This document shows, piece by piece, positions 9,750-19,031 of a stretch of DNA of 64,000 nt; position 1 is the first letter of the stretch; every line of letters begins with the position of its first letter. A program made the position numbers and the translations under genes. The notes under the pieces were generated by a model. The model saw only the letters and a list, made by a program, of their open reading frames with translations. It had not been told where the DNA came from and did no database searches. This stretch comes from Rhodopseudomonas palustris HaA2 (GTDB lineage Bacteria; Pseudomonadota; Alphaproteobacteria; Rhizobiales; Xanthobacteraceae): NCBI RefSeq assembly GCF_000013365.1, contig NC_007778.1:3410001-3474000 (forward strand), read 5' to 3'.

Positions 9750-10418
9750 ATGTCCAAGCAAACGCGCAAGAATCCCTCGAAATCCGAAAGCCTGAAGACG
9801 CCGGCGGCGAAATCGGCAGCCGCGGCCGGAATGGCTGCCAAGTCGTCCCCTACCAAGAAGTCGTCCCCCACCAAGACGACCAAGGCCAAGGCGAAGCCGG
9901 CGAGCCCGGCCAAGGCCAAAACGCCCGCGGCCAAACCCGCCGCTCCGGCTGTCGCCGGTCTTGCCGAGGGCGCCCAGGCGCCGGCCTTCACGCTGACCCG
10001 CGACGGCGGCGAAACCGTCACACTGGCAAGCTTTTCCGGAAAGAAGCTCGTGCTGTTCTTCTACCCGCGCGCCAACACGCCGGGCTGCACCAAGGAGGCG
10101 ATCGACTTCACCCGACTGAAGCCCGCCTTCGAGACCTGCGGCGCCGCGGTGGTCGGCGTCTCGGCGGATTCGGTCAAGGCGCAGGATTCCTTCCGCGACA
10201 AGCACGGCCTGGCGACACCGCTGCTGTCCGACCCCACTCACGCGATGCTCGAAGCGTACGGCGCATGGGGCGAAAAATCCTTATACGGCCGAAAGTTCGA
10301 GGGCATTGTTCGCAGTACGGTTCTGATCGGCCGCGACGGTAAAATCGCGCGGGTGTGGCGCAATGTGAAGGTCGACGGCCATGCCGATCAGGTCCTCGCC
10401 GCCGCGCAATTGCTGTGA
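9750..10418 (+). CDS. Bcp/PrxQ-like peroxiredoxin with histone-H1-like N-terminal tail
   Basis: A 222-residue protein. ATG at 9750 follows a GGAAGG site. Residues about 72-222 form a thioredoxin-fold peroxiredoxin: LAEGAQAPAFTL, LVLFFYPRANTPGCTKEA with peroxidatic Cys113, then VSADS and KHGLATPLLSDP. Residues 1-70 are a low-complexity Lys/Ala/Pro/Ser/Thr tail with tandem KSSPTKKSSPTK and AKAKPASPAKAK, resembling H1-like DNA-binding tails. The resolving Cys found 5 residues after the peroxidatic one in E. coli Bcp is absent; the only other Cys is Cys130. Thiol-dependent peroxide reduction is expected from the fold; nucleoid binding by the tail is inference. Confidence 0.88.
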   Translation: MSKQTRKNPSKSESLKTPAAKSAAAAGMAAKSSPTKKSSPTKTTKAKAKPASPAKAKTPAAKPAAPAVAGLAEGAQAPAFTLTRDGGETVTLASFSGKKLVLFFYPRANTPGCTKEAIDFTRLKPAFETCGAAVVGVSADSVKAQDSFRDKHGLATPLLSDPTHAMLEAYGAWGEKSLYGRKFEGIVRSTVLIGRDGKIARVWRNVKVDGHADQVLAAAQLL

Positions 10419-10506
10419 CTGCGTTCTCCGAAAATTAACCATGAGGGGGTCAAATCTGCCCGCGCATTGAGCCGACGACCTGTATCCGTCCGGCGCGGGA
10501 GTATCG

Positions 10507-11880
10507 ATGCCCTACCGTTCTGGCCACCATTCCGACCATCCGCAGCACCACGCACCGCATCACGGCCGCCAAGCGCCGTACCGGGCTCGCCGCCCGCAGC
10601 CGGGGCCTCAGCCTCAGATCGCAGCGGAGGCCTCGAGCTACACCTTCGCTCACGCCGGCCGGCAGGTGCGGATCGGGCCCGTGCTGTTCTGGATCGTCGT
10701 CGGCACCATCGTCGCGCTCGGCTGCTGGTCTGCCGCCACCGCCACCTATTTCGCGTTCCGCGACGACGTCCTGACCCGGCTGATCGCCCGCCAGGCCGAG
10801 ATGCAATACGCCTACGAGGACCGCATCGCCGAGCTGCGCGCCAAGGTCGACCGCACCACCAGCCGGCAGTTACTCGATCAGGAGCAGTTCGACCAGAAGC
10901 TCGACCAGGTGATGCGCCGCCAGACCATGCTGGAATCGCGCGCCAGCGCGATGAGCACCCTGCCCGACGTCGCCGTCACCGGCAGCATCAAGAGTTCACG
11001 GACGCCCGCACCGGACAGCACGCCCGCCGGCCCGCTGAAGCCGTCGCCGATCAACGACACGGTGATCTTCGTCGCTCCGCCGGATCGTGAAGCGCGGCTG
11101 GAATCACGCTCCCCCGCTGCAGCGCCGTCGCTGCCGACGACGCAATACGCCAAGGCCCAGGGCCTCGACACCGCGCTGACGAAACTCGAGCAGTCGCTCG
11201 ACCAGGTCGAGAAGCGGCAGATCGCAACGCTCGGCTCGGTCGAGGAAAGTTTCGAGTCCCGCGCGCGCCGGATGCGCGGCGTGCTGGCCGATCTCGGCCT
11301 CGCCGCCCGCGGTCTGGAAGCCGCGGCGCCCCGGGCCGGCGTCGGCGGTCCGTTCGTGCCGCTGAAAGCGCCGTCTGCCAATGCCAGCGCGTTCGACCGC
11401 CAGCTCTATCGGATCAATCTCAGCCGATCGCAGCTCGACCGCCTCAACCGCGCGCTGACGCTGGTGCCGTATCGCAAGCCGGTGGTCGGCGAGGTCGAAT
11501 TCTCCTCGGGCTTCGGCGTCCGCACCGATCCGTTTCTCGGCCGTCCGGCCATGCACACCGGCCTCGATTTCCGCGGCAACAGCGGCGACCCGGTCCGCGC
11601 CACGGCGATCGGCAAGGTGGTCAACGCGGGCTGGCAGGGCGGCTACGGCCAGATGGTCGAGATCGACCACGGCAACGGCCTGTCGACGCGCTACGGCCAT
11701 CTGTCGAAGATCATCGCCAAGGTCGGCCAGAGCGTCCAGATCGGCCAGATGATCGGCGAGATCGGCTCCACCGGCCGCTCCACCGGCCCGCATCTGCACT
11801 ACGAAACGCGCATCGACGGTGAAGCGGTCGACCCGCAGAAGTTTCTGCGCGCGGGGGTGCGGCTGGCGGGGGCGGGTTAG
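10507..11880 (+). CDS. M23 family metallopeptidase (murein endopeptidase/LytM type)
   Basis: A 457-residue membrane-anchored protein. A basic, histidine-rich N-tail (about 55 residues) precedes one transmembrane helix (LFWIVVGTIVALGCWSAATA). A long, partly coiled-coil periplasmic region with KLEQSLDQVEKRQ follows, then the LytM/M23 domain. Zinc and catalytic motifs are intact: MHTGLDFRG (HxxxD), EIDHGNGLSTRYGHL and TGPHLHYE (HxH). It should cut peptide cross-links or activate amidases such as the AmiC-type enzyme encoded at 17721-19031. A GGGAG site precedes the ATG at 10507. Its stop overlaps the stop of the convergent transporter gene by 3-4 nt. Confidence 0.92.
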   Translation: MPYRSGHHSDHPQHHAPHHGRQAPYRARRPQPGPQPQIAAEASSYTFAHAGRQVRIGPVLFWIVVGTIVALGCWSAATATYFAFRDDVLTRLIARQAEMQYAYEDRIAELRAKVDRTTSRQLLDQEQFDQKLDQVMRRQTMLESRASAMSTLPDVAVTGSIKSSRTPAPDSTPAGPLKPSPINDTVIFVAPPDREARLESRSPAAAPSLPTTQYAKAQGLDTALTKLEQSLDQVEKRQIATLGSVEESFESRARRMRGVLADLGLAARGLEAAAPRAGVGGPFVPLKAPSANASAFDRQLYRINLSRSQLDRLNRALTLVPYRKPVVGEVEFSSGFGVRTDPFLGRPAMHTGLDFRGNSGDPVRATAIGKVVNAGWQGGYGQMVEIDHGNGLSTRYGHLSKIIAKVGQSVQIGQMIGEIGSTGRSTGPHLHYETRIDGEAVDPQKFLRAGVRLAGAG

Positions 11881-12803
11881 GATCGCTCGGTCCGCCACCG
11901 GCGCGCTTCGATCCATGCCAAGGCTCGGCCGTCGATGATAAGAAGCGCGCTGGCAATCATGCTGCCGCCCATCAGTTCACGAAGGCCTATATCTTCGTGC
12001 AGCACGACGGTGCCGAGCAGAATGGCAGTGACTGGGATCAGGAGCGTCACCAGCATGACGTTGGTCGACCCGGACCGCGCGACAATCCGGAAGAACAGCA
12101 CGTAGCCGAGCGCGGTCGAGAGCGTGCCGAGCGCCACCACAGCCAGAATGACCGACAAGCTCGGAACCGGCAGGCTCAATGGCTGATCGACACACGCCGC
12201 GACGACGCCCGTGATGATGGCCGCCGCCAGCATCTGCGAAGTCGCCGTGGTCAGCGGCGCGAAACCGATCAGAAGCCTTCGGGCCAGTAGCGCCGACAGC
12301 CCATACGAGAGCGCCGCGCAAAGACACAGTGCCACGCCGATCCCCGTCTCGGCTTCCCGCAGGTCCAGGCCACGGAGGACGGCGACTCCGACCACGCCAG
12401 CCACGACTCCGATGACACGCCGTGCCGTCAGCCGTTCCTCTCCGGCCGCCGCCATGACGACAACGGTGAACAAAGGTGTCGTCGCATTGAGCACGGACGC
12501 CAGTCCGGTCGAGATGAATGTCTGACCGGTCACGAGACAGGAGAACGGAACGACGAAGTTGAGACAGGCCATTCCGACAAAGGGCCACCAGCCGACGACA
12601 CCGCGCGGCATCGGAATCCTGCGGACCCAAACGATCAGGAACAGGACCAGCGCCGCGATCGCGGCCCGAAGAAAAACGATGGTGAAAGGCGGCAGCTCTT
12701 TCAGGGCCACGCCCACGAAAAAGAACGATGCGCCCCACAGGATCGACAGCGCGATCAGCAGCGTCCAATCCCGTGGATGAATAGGATGAATTCCTGACGC
12801 CAT
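11877..12803 (-). CDS. EamA/DMT family transporter
   Basis: A 308-residue inner-membrane protein with about ten hydrophobic segments arranged as two EamA repeats (starting DWTLLIALSILWGASFFFVG and ALCLCAALSYGLSALLARRL). A GAGGTG ribosome site precedes the ATG at 12803. The proline/glutamate element VVLHEDIGLRELMGG near the C-terminus is characteristic of drug/metabolite exporters of the RhaT/YdcZ-like group. Substrate unknown. It overlaps the end of the M23 gene tail to tail, so the two transcripts converge without a spacer. A second, distinct EamA protein is encoded at 46573-47469. Confidence 0.9.
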   Translation of the reverse strand: MASGIHPIHPRDWTLLIALSILWGASFFFVGVALKELPPFTIVFLRAAIAALVLFLIVWVRRIPMPRGVVGWWPFVGMACLNFVVPFSCLVTGQTFISTGLASVLNATTPLFTVVVMAAAGEERLTARRVIGVVAGVVGVAVLRGLDLREAETGIGVALCLCAALSYGLSALLARRLLIGFAPLTTATSQMLAAAIITGVVAACVDQPLSLPVPSLSVILAVVALGTLSTALGYVLFFRIVARSGSTNVMLVTLLIPVTAILLGTVVLHEDIGLRELMGGSMIASALLIIDGRALAWIEARRWRTERS

Positions 12804-12906
12804 GATCGCACCTCGCGACGCCAGTCATCCTGCAGAGAGTGTCACGCCGCCACCCGAATTCCGAAAGCCGGTTGCGCACGGCCGTTCAACGGCGCGGTGC
12901 CGGGAG

Positions 12907-13794
12907 TTACTCGCGCGGGCGTGGCTTCGAGACGATCTCGACGATCTTTGCCTCGTCGTCGTCGGGCGCGGCATCGGTCGCGTGCGCATAACTCGCGACC
13001 GCTGCGAGCGACAGCGGCAGCTCCAATCGCAGCGCTTTCGCCAGTTCGATCGCGTAGCGCGCGTCTTTGTGCCGGAGCCCCGCGGTAAAGGTGGCGTTGG
13101 TGAAGTCGCGGTCGATCATCCGAGGTGCCTGCCGCAGCACCTGCGGACTGGCAACGACACTGCCCGCGATCGCTTCACGCACCAGTGCCATGTCGAGTCC
13201 GGCGCGCTCCGCGATCGCGATGCCTTCGGCAAGGCCGGCGATCTGGATCGCGCCCATCAGATTGTTGATCAGCTTGTAGACAGTGCCGGACCCGACCGGA
13301 CCGAAATGCCGGATCGTCCGGCCAAGCGGCGCAAGATAGGGGCGCGCCGCGTCGAGATCGTTCGGCTCGGCGCCAATCAGCAAGGTGAGTTCGCCGCGTG
13401 CGGCAGCGTCGGGCAGGCCCGTGACGGGACAATCGATGTAGATCAACCCACGCGCGCGCAGCGCCGCGGCGAGTTCGAGCGCATGTTGATGCGAGACGGT
13501 CGAACATTCGATCGCGACAGCACCAACCTTGGCCGTCGTCGCGACACCATCGGCGCCGAGCCAGACGGCTTGCGACGCTTCGTCATCGGCGACCATGGTC
13601 ACGATCGCATCGGCGGCGTGTGCGGCCTCGGCCGGCGTCGCAGCGCGGCGCGCGCCGCGGCTGATCAGAGCGTCGGCCTTTGCCGGATTGCGATTCCATA
13701 CCGCGACGTCGAAGCCGGCGTCGAGCAGCCGGCCGGCCATGCCATGGCCCATCTTGCCGAGACCGATGAAGCCGACCTTTGTGGGAGCGCCCAC
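12907..13794 (-). CDS. NAD(P)-dependent beta-hydroxyacid dehydrogenase family oxidoreductase
   Basis: A 295-residue 6-phosphogluconate-dehydrogenase-fold enzyme (3-hydroxyisobutyrate / tartronate semialdehyde reductase family). The Rossmann motif GFIGLGKMGHGMAGRLL is at the N-terminus, followed by the substrate loop CPVTGLPDAAARGELTLL (family consensus DAPVSGG) and the catalytic lysine in GSGTVYKLINNLM. GTG at 13794 is chosen because the domain starts right there and it lies 2 bp after the prfB stop. That spacing suggests translational coupling to prfB. CPVTG in place of APVSG is an unusual substitution and may mean an altered substrate. The precise reaction cannot be assigned. Confidence 0.85.
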   Translation of the reverse strand: MGAPTKVGFIGLGKMGHGMAGRLLDAGFDVAVWNRNPAKADALISRGARRAATPAEAAHAADAIVTMVADDEASQAVWLGADGVATTAKVGAVAIECSTVSHQHALELAAALRARGLIYIDCPVTGLPDAAARGELTLLIGAEPNDLDAARPYLAPLGRTIRHFGPVGSGTVYKLINNLMGAIQIAGLAEGIAIAERAGLDMALVREAIAGSVVASPQVLRQAPRMIDRDFTNATFTAGLRHKDARYAIELAKALRLELPLSLAAVASYAHATDAAPDDDEAKIVEIVSKPRPRE

Positions 13795-13796
13795 GC

Positions 13797-14928
13797 TTAG
13801 TCCACGTCCTCGACACTGCCCGGCCCCGTGCCGAACGCGCGCTGCGCCAGGGTCGCGGCCATGAATTCGTCGAGGTCGCCGTCGAGCACGCCGGCGGTGT
13901 CGGAGGTCTGCACGCCGGTGCGCAGGTCCTTGACCATCTGGTAGGGCTGCAGCACGTAGGAGCGGATCTGGTGGCCCCAGCCGATTTCGGTCTTGGCGGC
14001 CTGATCGGCGGCAGCCTGCTCTTCGCGCTTCTTCAGCTCGATTTCGTAAAGACGCGCGCGCAGCATGTCCCACGCCTGGGCGCGGTTCTTGTGCTGCGAG
14101 CGGCCGGCCTGACAGACCACCGCGACGCCGGTCGGGACGTGCGTCAGGCGCACCGCGGATTCGGTCTTGTTGACGTGCTGGCCGCCGGCGCCGCCGGAGC
14201 GCATCGTGTCGACCCGGACGTCGGACTCGGCGATGTCGATCTTGATCGAATTGTCGATCACCGGGAAAATCTGCACCGACGAGAACGAGGTGTGCCGCCG
14301 CGCGTTGGAATCGAACGGCGAGATGCGCACCAGCCGGTGCACGCCGGCCTCGGTCTTGAGCCAGCCATAGGCGTTGTGACCCGAGATCTGGATCGTCGCC
14401 GATTTGATCCCCGCCTCTTCGCCCTCGGATTCTTCGAGATACTCGACCTTGAAGCCGTGCTTCTCGGCCCAGCGCGTGTACATCCGCAGCAGCATCGAGG
14501 CCCAGTCCTGGCTCTCGGTGCCGCCGGCGCCGGCGTGGACTTCGAGATAAGTGTCGAAGCGATCGGCCTCGCCGGACAGCAGCGCTTCGAGTTCGCGCCG
14601 CGCGACTTCCTTCTTCAGCGCCTTGAGCGCAGCCTCGGCCTCGCGGACGACGCCCTCGTCGCCCTCGGCCTCGCCGAGTTCGATCATCTCGATATTGTCG
14701 CTGAGCTCACGCTCGACCTTGCCGATGCCGGTGAGCGAATCCTCCAGCGAGGTGCGCTCCTGCATCAGCTTCTGGGCCTTCTGCGGATCGTTCCAGAGGT
14801 CTGGATCCTCGGCGAGCTTGTTCAGCTCCGCGAGGCGGACGGTCGACTGGTCGACGTCAAAGATGCCTCCTCAGCAGCCCGACTGACTGCTTGATCTCTT
14901 CGACGAGGCGTTCGATTTCTGCGCGCAT
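13797..14928 (-). CDS. prfB: peptide chain release factor 2 (programmed +1 frameshift)
   Basis: RF2 terminates translation at UGA and UAA. The gene is split over two frames: codons 1-23 from ATG at 14928 ([20 protein letters not shown]...) end at an in-frame UGA at 14857-14859, and after a +1 slip translation continues [18 protein letters not shown]. The product of 14928-14860 joined to 14858-13797 is 376 residues, normal for RF2. The stop-codon tripeptide SPF ([12 protein letters not shown]) and the catalytic GGQ loop ([13 protein letters not shown]) are intact. It should not be annotated from the internal ATG at 14765, which loses the N-terminal domain. The next gene begins 2 bp after its stop. 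Confidence 0.96.
14856..14871 (-). promoter_or_regulatory. prfB programmed +1 frameshift site
   Basis: On the coding strand the site reads AGG AGG CAT CTT TGA C. It contains an internal Shine-Dalgarno AGGAGG, the slippery CUU codon and the weak UGA C stop context, spaced exactly as in E. coli prfB (AGG GGG TAT CTT TGA C). When RF2 is scarce the ribosome slips from CUU to UUU and makes full-length RF2, an autoregulatory loop. Confidence 0.95.
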
Positions 14929-15034
14929 GGAATCTCTGCTGGGCGGCGGCCACCGCGAGGCGACCGCGAATGTGTCAAACGCGATTTAGCGGGCGACGCG
15001 GCAAAGCGCAATCGCCCGTTGGGCCGGAAGGCGG

Positions 15035-17527
15035 TCAGTACAGTCCGCCGGTGCCGGGGCGGAAAAATCCGCGATCGTCCGGCGGCGGCGCCTGCTGCTG
15101 GCGGCCATCGGCATCGGCGACGCCGATCACCGAATAATTGTCGGGCGGCGCGGTGCCCGGCTTGAACGCCTCGAGGATGGTGCGGCCGCCGTCGCCCGGG
15201 CCGGCGCGCATCCCGCTCTTGGCGTCGACGCGGACCAGCTTGATTCCCGCCGGCACGCGGAACGGCACCGCCGGCTTGTCGGCGAGCGCGAGCTTGAAGA
15301 AATCCTTGGCGACGGGGGCGGCGAGATGGCCGCCGGTGGCGCCGCGGCCGAGATTGCGCGGCTTGTCGTAGCCGAAATAGATCCCGACCACGAGGTCCGG
15401 CGAGAACCCGATGAACCAGGCATCCTTCTCGTCATTGGTGGTGCCGGTCTTGCCGGCGATCGGCTTGCCGACCTCGCGCACCACCGTCGCGGTGCCGGCC
15501 TGCACCACGCCCTCCATCATCGACGTGATCTGGTAGGCGGTCATCGGATCGAGCACCTGCTCGCGACGGTCGACGAGCTGCGGCTCGGGCTGGTTCTTCC
15601 AACCCTCCGGCGCATCGCAGCCGCGGCATTCGCGGGCGTCGTGCTTGAAGATGGTGCGGCCGTAGCGATCCTGAATGCGGTCGATCAGCGTCGCCTTCAC
15701 CCGCCGTCCGCCATTGGCGAACATCGAATAGGCGGTGACCATCCGCATCACCGTGGTCTCGCCGGCGCCGAGCGCATAGGACAGATAGTTCGGCAATTCG
15801 TCATAGACGCCGAAGCGCTTGGCGTATTCGCCGATCAGCGGCATGCCGACGTCCTGCGCCAGCCGCACCGTCACGGTGTTGAGCGAGCGCTGCAGCGCGT
15901 TGCGCAGCGTGACCGGTCCGTAATATTTGCCGGTCGAATAGTTCTCCGGTCGCCACACGCCGGCGCCCTGCCCCTGATCGATTTCGATCGGCGCGTCGAT
16001 CACCACGGTGGACGGCGTATAGCCGTTGTCCATCGCCGCCGAATACACCAGCGGCTTGAACGACGAGCCGGGCTGGCGATAGGCCTGTGTGGCGCGGTTG
16101 AACTGGCTCTGGTCGAACGAGAAGCCGCCGACCATCGCCACCACGCGGCCGGTCCAGGGATCCATCGCCACCATCGCGCCCGACACTTCGGGGATCTGTC
16201 GCAGCCGGTACTGGCCCTCGACGGGCTTGCCTTCCTTGTCGAGCAGCGAATCCGCATAGATGACGTCGCCGGCCGCCAACACCTGCGACACCGAGCCCGG
16301 CGTCCGGCCGCGCTGCGGACCCGCCGCGGCTTTCGCCCATTTCACGCCGTCGAGAGCGATCAATCCGGTCTCGCGCTTCTTCGACACCGCGCCGCCGAGT
16401 TCGCGGCCGGGCTGGAAGCCGATCCGCGCCGACTGGTCGGAGGTCTCGAGCACCACAGCCATGCGCCACGGCGAGATGTCGGACAGCGATTTGACGTCGG
16501 CCAGCTTCACACCCCAGTCGCCGCTGATATCCAGCTTCGAGACCGGCCCGCGCCAGCCCTGCGCCTCGTCGAATTTGACGAGGCCCGCGGTCATCGTCTT
16601 GCGCGCCTCGACCTGCAGCTTCGGATCGAGCGAGGTGCGGACCGACAGGCCGCCTTCGTAGAGCTTCTTTTCGCCGTAGCGCTCGAGGATATCGCGGCGG
16701 ACCTCCTCGGCGAAATACTCGCCGGCGAACGTGTGCGCGCCGGTGCCGCGGCTGGTGACGGTCAGCGGCTCCTTGCGCGCCTTGTCGGCGTCGGCCTGCT
16801 TGGTCCAGCCGTTTTCGACCAGGCGGTCGATGACGTAGTTGCGGCGCTCGACCGCGCGATCGTGGTTGCGGATCGGGTGCAGCGCCGCGGGGGCCTTCGG
16901 CAGCGCCGCCAGATAGGCCGCTTCCGACAGGGTCAGTTCGTTGACCGATTTGTCGAAATACACCAGTGAGGCGGCGGCGACGCCGTAAGCGCCGAGTCCC
17001 AGATAGATCTCGTTGAGATACAGTTCGAGGATGCGGTCCTTCGAATAGGCCCGCTCGATCCGCATCGCCAGCAAGGCTTCCTTGATCTTACGGGTGAACG
17101 ACACTTCGTTGGTGAGCAGGAAGTTCTTGGCGACCTGCTGGGTGATCGTCGACGCACCCTGCGGCCGCCGGTTGGACCCGATGTTCTGCGCGTACAGGAT
17201 CGCGGCGCGCGCCATGCCCTGATAGTCGATGCCGCCGTGCTCGTAGAAATTCTTGTCTTCGGCGGCGAGGAAGGCGTTGATCACCAGCTTCGGCACGGCC
17301 TGGATCGGCAGATACAGCCGTCGCTCTTTCGAATATTCGCCGAGCAGCGAGCCGTCCGTCGCATGGACGCGCGTCATCACCGGCGGTTCGTAATCCTGGA
17401 GCTGAGAGTAGTCGGGCAAGTCCTTGGAAAAATGCCAGATCATCCCGGCCGCAGCGGCCACGCCGACCAGGAACACGATGGTCCCGGCTGCGAACAGAAA
17501 GCCGAAAAACCGCAGCAGCAAGCGCAT
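15035..17527 (-). CDS. mrcA: penicillin-binding protein 1A (class A PBP)
   Basis: An 830-residue bifunctional murein synthase. One N-terminal membrane anchor (FLFAAGTIVFLVGVAAAAGMI) precedes a GT51 glycosyltransferase domain with catalytic Glu90 in AAEDKNFYEHGG and the QGASTITQQVAKNFLL motif. The transpeptidase domain has GSSFKP (active-site serine near residue 487), SLN near 545 and KTGTTNDEKDAWF near 690. An OB-like insert separates the two domains, as in gammaproteobacterial and alphaproteobacterial PBP1A. It lies upstream of prfB on the same strand (about 106 bp gap) and downstream of amiC, giving a wall-enzyme cluster. All catalytic motifs are present. Confidence 0.95.
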   Translation of the reverse strand: MRLLLRFFGFLFAAGTIVFLVGVAAAAGMIWHFSKDLPDYSQLQDYEPPVMTRVHATDGSLLGEYSKERRLYLPIQAVPKLVINAFLAAEDKNFYEHGGIDYQGMARAAILYAQNIGSNRRPQGASTITQQVAKNFLLTNEVSFTRKIKEALLAMRIERAYSKDRILELYLNEIYLGLGAYGVAAASLVYFDKSVNELTLSEAAYLAALPKAPAALHPIRNHDRAVERRNYVIDRLVENGWTKQADADKARKEPLTVTSRGTGAHTFAGEYFAEEVRRDILERYGEKKLYEGGLSVRTSLDPKLQVEARKTMTAGLVKFDEAQGWRGPVSKLDISGDWGVKLADVKSLSDISPWRMAVVLETSDQSARIGFQPGRELGGAVSKKRETGLIALDGVKWAKAAAGPQRGRTPGSVSQVLAAGDVIYADSLLDKEGKPVEGQYRLRQIPEVSGAMVAMDPWTGRVVAMVGGFSFDQSQFNRATQAYRQPGSSFKPLVYSAAMDNGYTPSTVVIDAPIEIDQGQGAGVWRPENYSTGKYYGPVTLRNALQRSLNTVTVRLAQDVGMPLIGEYAKRFGVYDELPNYLSYALGAGETTVMRMVTAYSMFANGGRRVKATLIDRIQDRYGRTIFKHDARECRGCDAPEGWKNQPEPQLVDRREQVLDPMTAYQITSMMEGVVQAGTATVVREVGKPIAGKTGTTNDEKDAWFIGFSPDLVVGIYFGYDKPRNLGRGATGGHLAAPVAKDFFKLALADKPAVPFRVPAGIKLVRVDAKSGMRAGPGDGGRTILEAFKPGTAPPDNYSVIGVADADGRQQQAPPPDDRGFFRPGTGGLY

Positions 17528-17720
17528 CGATTGAGTTCCGTTTCACCGAGGACCGCGCGACGCGGCGAAATTCCCTTGAACGAGATTGGCACTGTCCGCA
17601 ACCAGTCCCCCGTCTTCGCCGGGGCCGGCCTCGTTTCGTCACCGAAATCGCGAACTGCAACGTGGTCTTATAGAACTTCCGCTGTGGCCAAACTAGGGCC
17701 CGGCCACGCGCAATGCCGCG

Positions 17721-19031
17721 TCAGTTCGGCTTTCCGGCCGAGACCAACCGCCTGGCGAAAAACGAATCGATCGCCTGGGAGACCGCGCCGACGGTCTTGG
17801 TGCGCCACTGTTCGGAAATCAGCTGCTTGAGGTCGCCTTTGTTGGAGACATAGCCGAGTTCGATCAGCACCGACGGCACGTCGGGCGCCTTCAGGACCCG
17901 GAAGCCGGCGGATTTGAGAGGATTCTTGTGCAGCCGGGTCGCGCCCTTCATTTCCCGCATCAAGGTCCGGGCGAAGCTGTTCGAGAACGTCTTGGTCTCG
18001 CGCTGCGCGAGGTCGATCAGGATATCGGCGACCTCGGTCGGCTCTTCGGTCAGATCGACCCCGCCGATCGCGTCGGCCCTGTTTTCGGCATCCGCCAGCC
18101 GCTGCGCCTCGGCATCGGAGGCCCTGTCGGACAGCGTGTAGATGGTGGCGCCCTGGGCATCGCCCTCGCCGCGCGGCAGCGCGTCGGCATGAATCGACAC
18201 GAACAGCGCGGCGGACTGCGCGCGCGCGATCTTCACCCGGTCGTTGAGCGGAATGAAGGTGTCGTCGGCGCGGGTCAGCACCACGCGGTACTTGCCGCCC
18301 TTTTCCATCTGGTCGCGCAACGCCAGCGCGAAATCCAGCACCAGCGTCTTCTCGGCGATGCCACTGGCGGATTGGGTGCCGTTGTCGATCCCGCCATGTC
18401 CCGGATCGAGCACGACGACCGGCCGCGGATCGTCCTTCGCCGCATCGGCAGCTGGCACTGACGAGGTCGCATCCGCCATACTGACCGAAGGTCGCAGTTC
18501 GGGCGCCTTCTCGGCACTAAGCGCCGCGACGAAGGCCGTGCGGTCAACCGAATCGAGTTCGATCACCAGCCGCGCCGGCTGCCCATTGGCTGCGTCGAGC
18601 ATATCGGCCTTGGCGATCTTCGCCGGCCCCGCCAGTTCGAGCACGATCCGCGAGCCGCCGGGCATCACCAGGCCGTACCGAAAAGCCTTGATCAGGCCAC
18701 GACTTGCACCATTGGCGGCCGACGGCAGGCGGAAATTGATCTGCGGCAGATCGATGACGATGCGATACGGATCCGCCAGCGCGAACGCGCGGATCGGAAC
18801 CTTGGTGTCGAAATCGACGATGAACCGGGTCTGCTTCTCGTCACCCGCCAGACGGGCATCGGACGCGATCGGAAAGCCGTTTGTGACCGGCGCTGCAGTG
18901 CTTTGGGTTGGGGTCGAGGGGGCAGGCAGGGCTTCCACGGCCCACCCCTGGGTCGGCGACGCGCACATCCATGCTGCAGCGCACGCGAAGACGGCGCTGA
19001 ACAAAACAAAATGATTTGCGCGCCCCTGCAA
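17721..19031 (-). CDS. amiC: N-acetylmuramoyl-L-alanine amidase (AmiC type)
   Basis: A 436-residue exported amidase that cuts the MurNAc-L-Ala bond during cell separation. After a signal peptide (FVLFSAVFACAAAWMCASPT) comes an AMIN domain (about residues 55-165) for envelope targeting, then an Amidase_3 domain from about residue 200: VVVLDPGHGGIDNGTQ with a zinc histidine, SIHADALP with another, and VLIELGYVSNKGD with the catalytic glutamate. The predicted start is TTG at 19031 with GAGAGGGG about 10 nt upstream. It is the first gene of a leftward run toward the PBP gene, and its partner LytM-type activator may be the M23 protein at 10507. It diverges from rne. Confidence 0.93.
   Translation of the reverse strand: MQGRANHFVLFSAVFACAAAWMCASPTQGWAVEALPAPSTPTQSTAAPVTNGFPIASDARLAGDEKQTRFIVDFDTKVPIRAFALADPYRIVIDLPQINFRLPSAANGASRGLIKAFRYGLVMPGGSRIVLELAGPAKIAKADMLDAANGQPARLVIELDSVDRTAFVAALSAEKAPELRPSVSMADATSSVPAADAAKDDPRPVVVLDPGHGGIDNGTQSASGIAEKTLVLDFALALRDQMEKGGKYRVVLTRADDTFIPLNDRVKIARAQSAALFVSIHADALPRGEGDAQGATIYTLSDRASDAEAQRLADAENRADAIGGVDLTEEPTEVADILIDLAQRETKTFSNSFARTLMREMKGATRLHKNPLKSAGFRVLKAPDVPSVLIELGYVSNKGDLKQLISEQWRTKTVGAVSQAIDSFFARRLVSAGKPN

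Noticed and set aside
13797-14765. prfB as a simple ORF from the internal ATG
   Set aside because: The N-terminal RF2 domain is encoded upstream through the frameshift site, so this start is an artefact.
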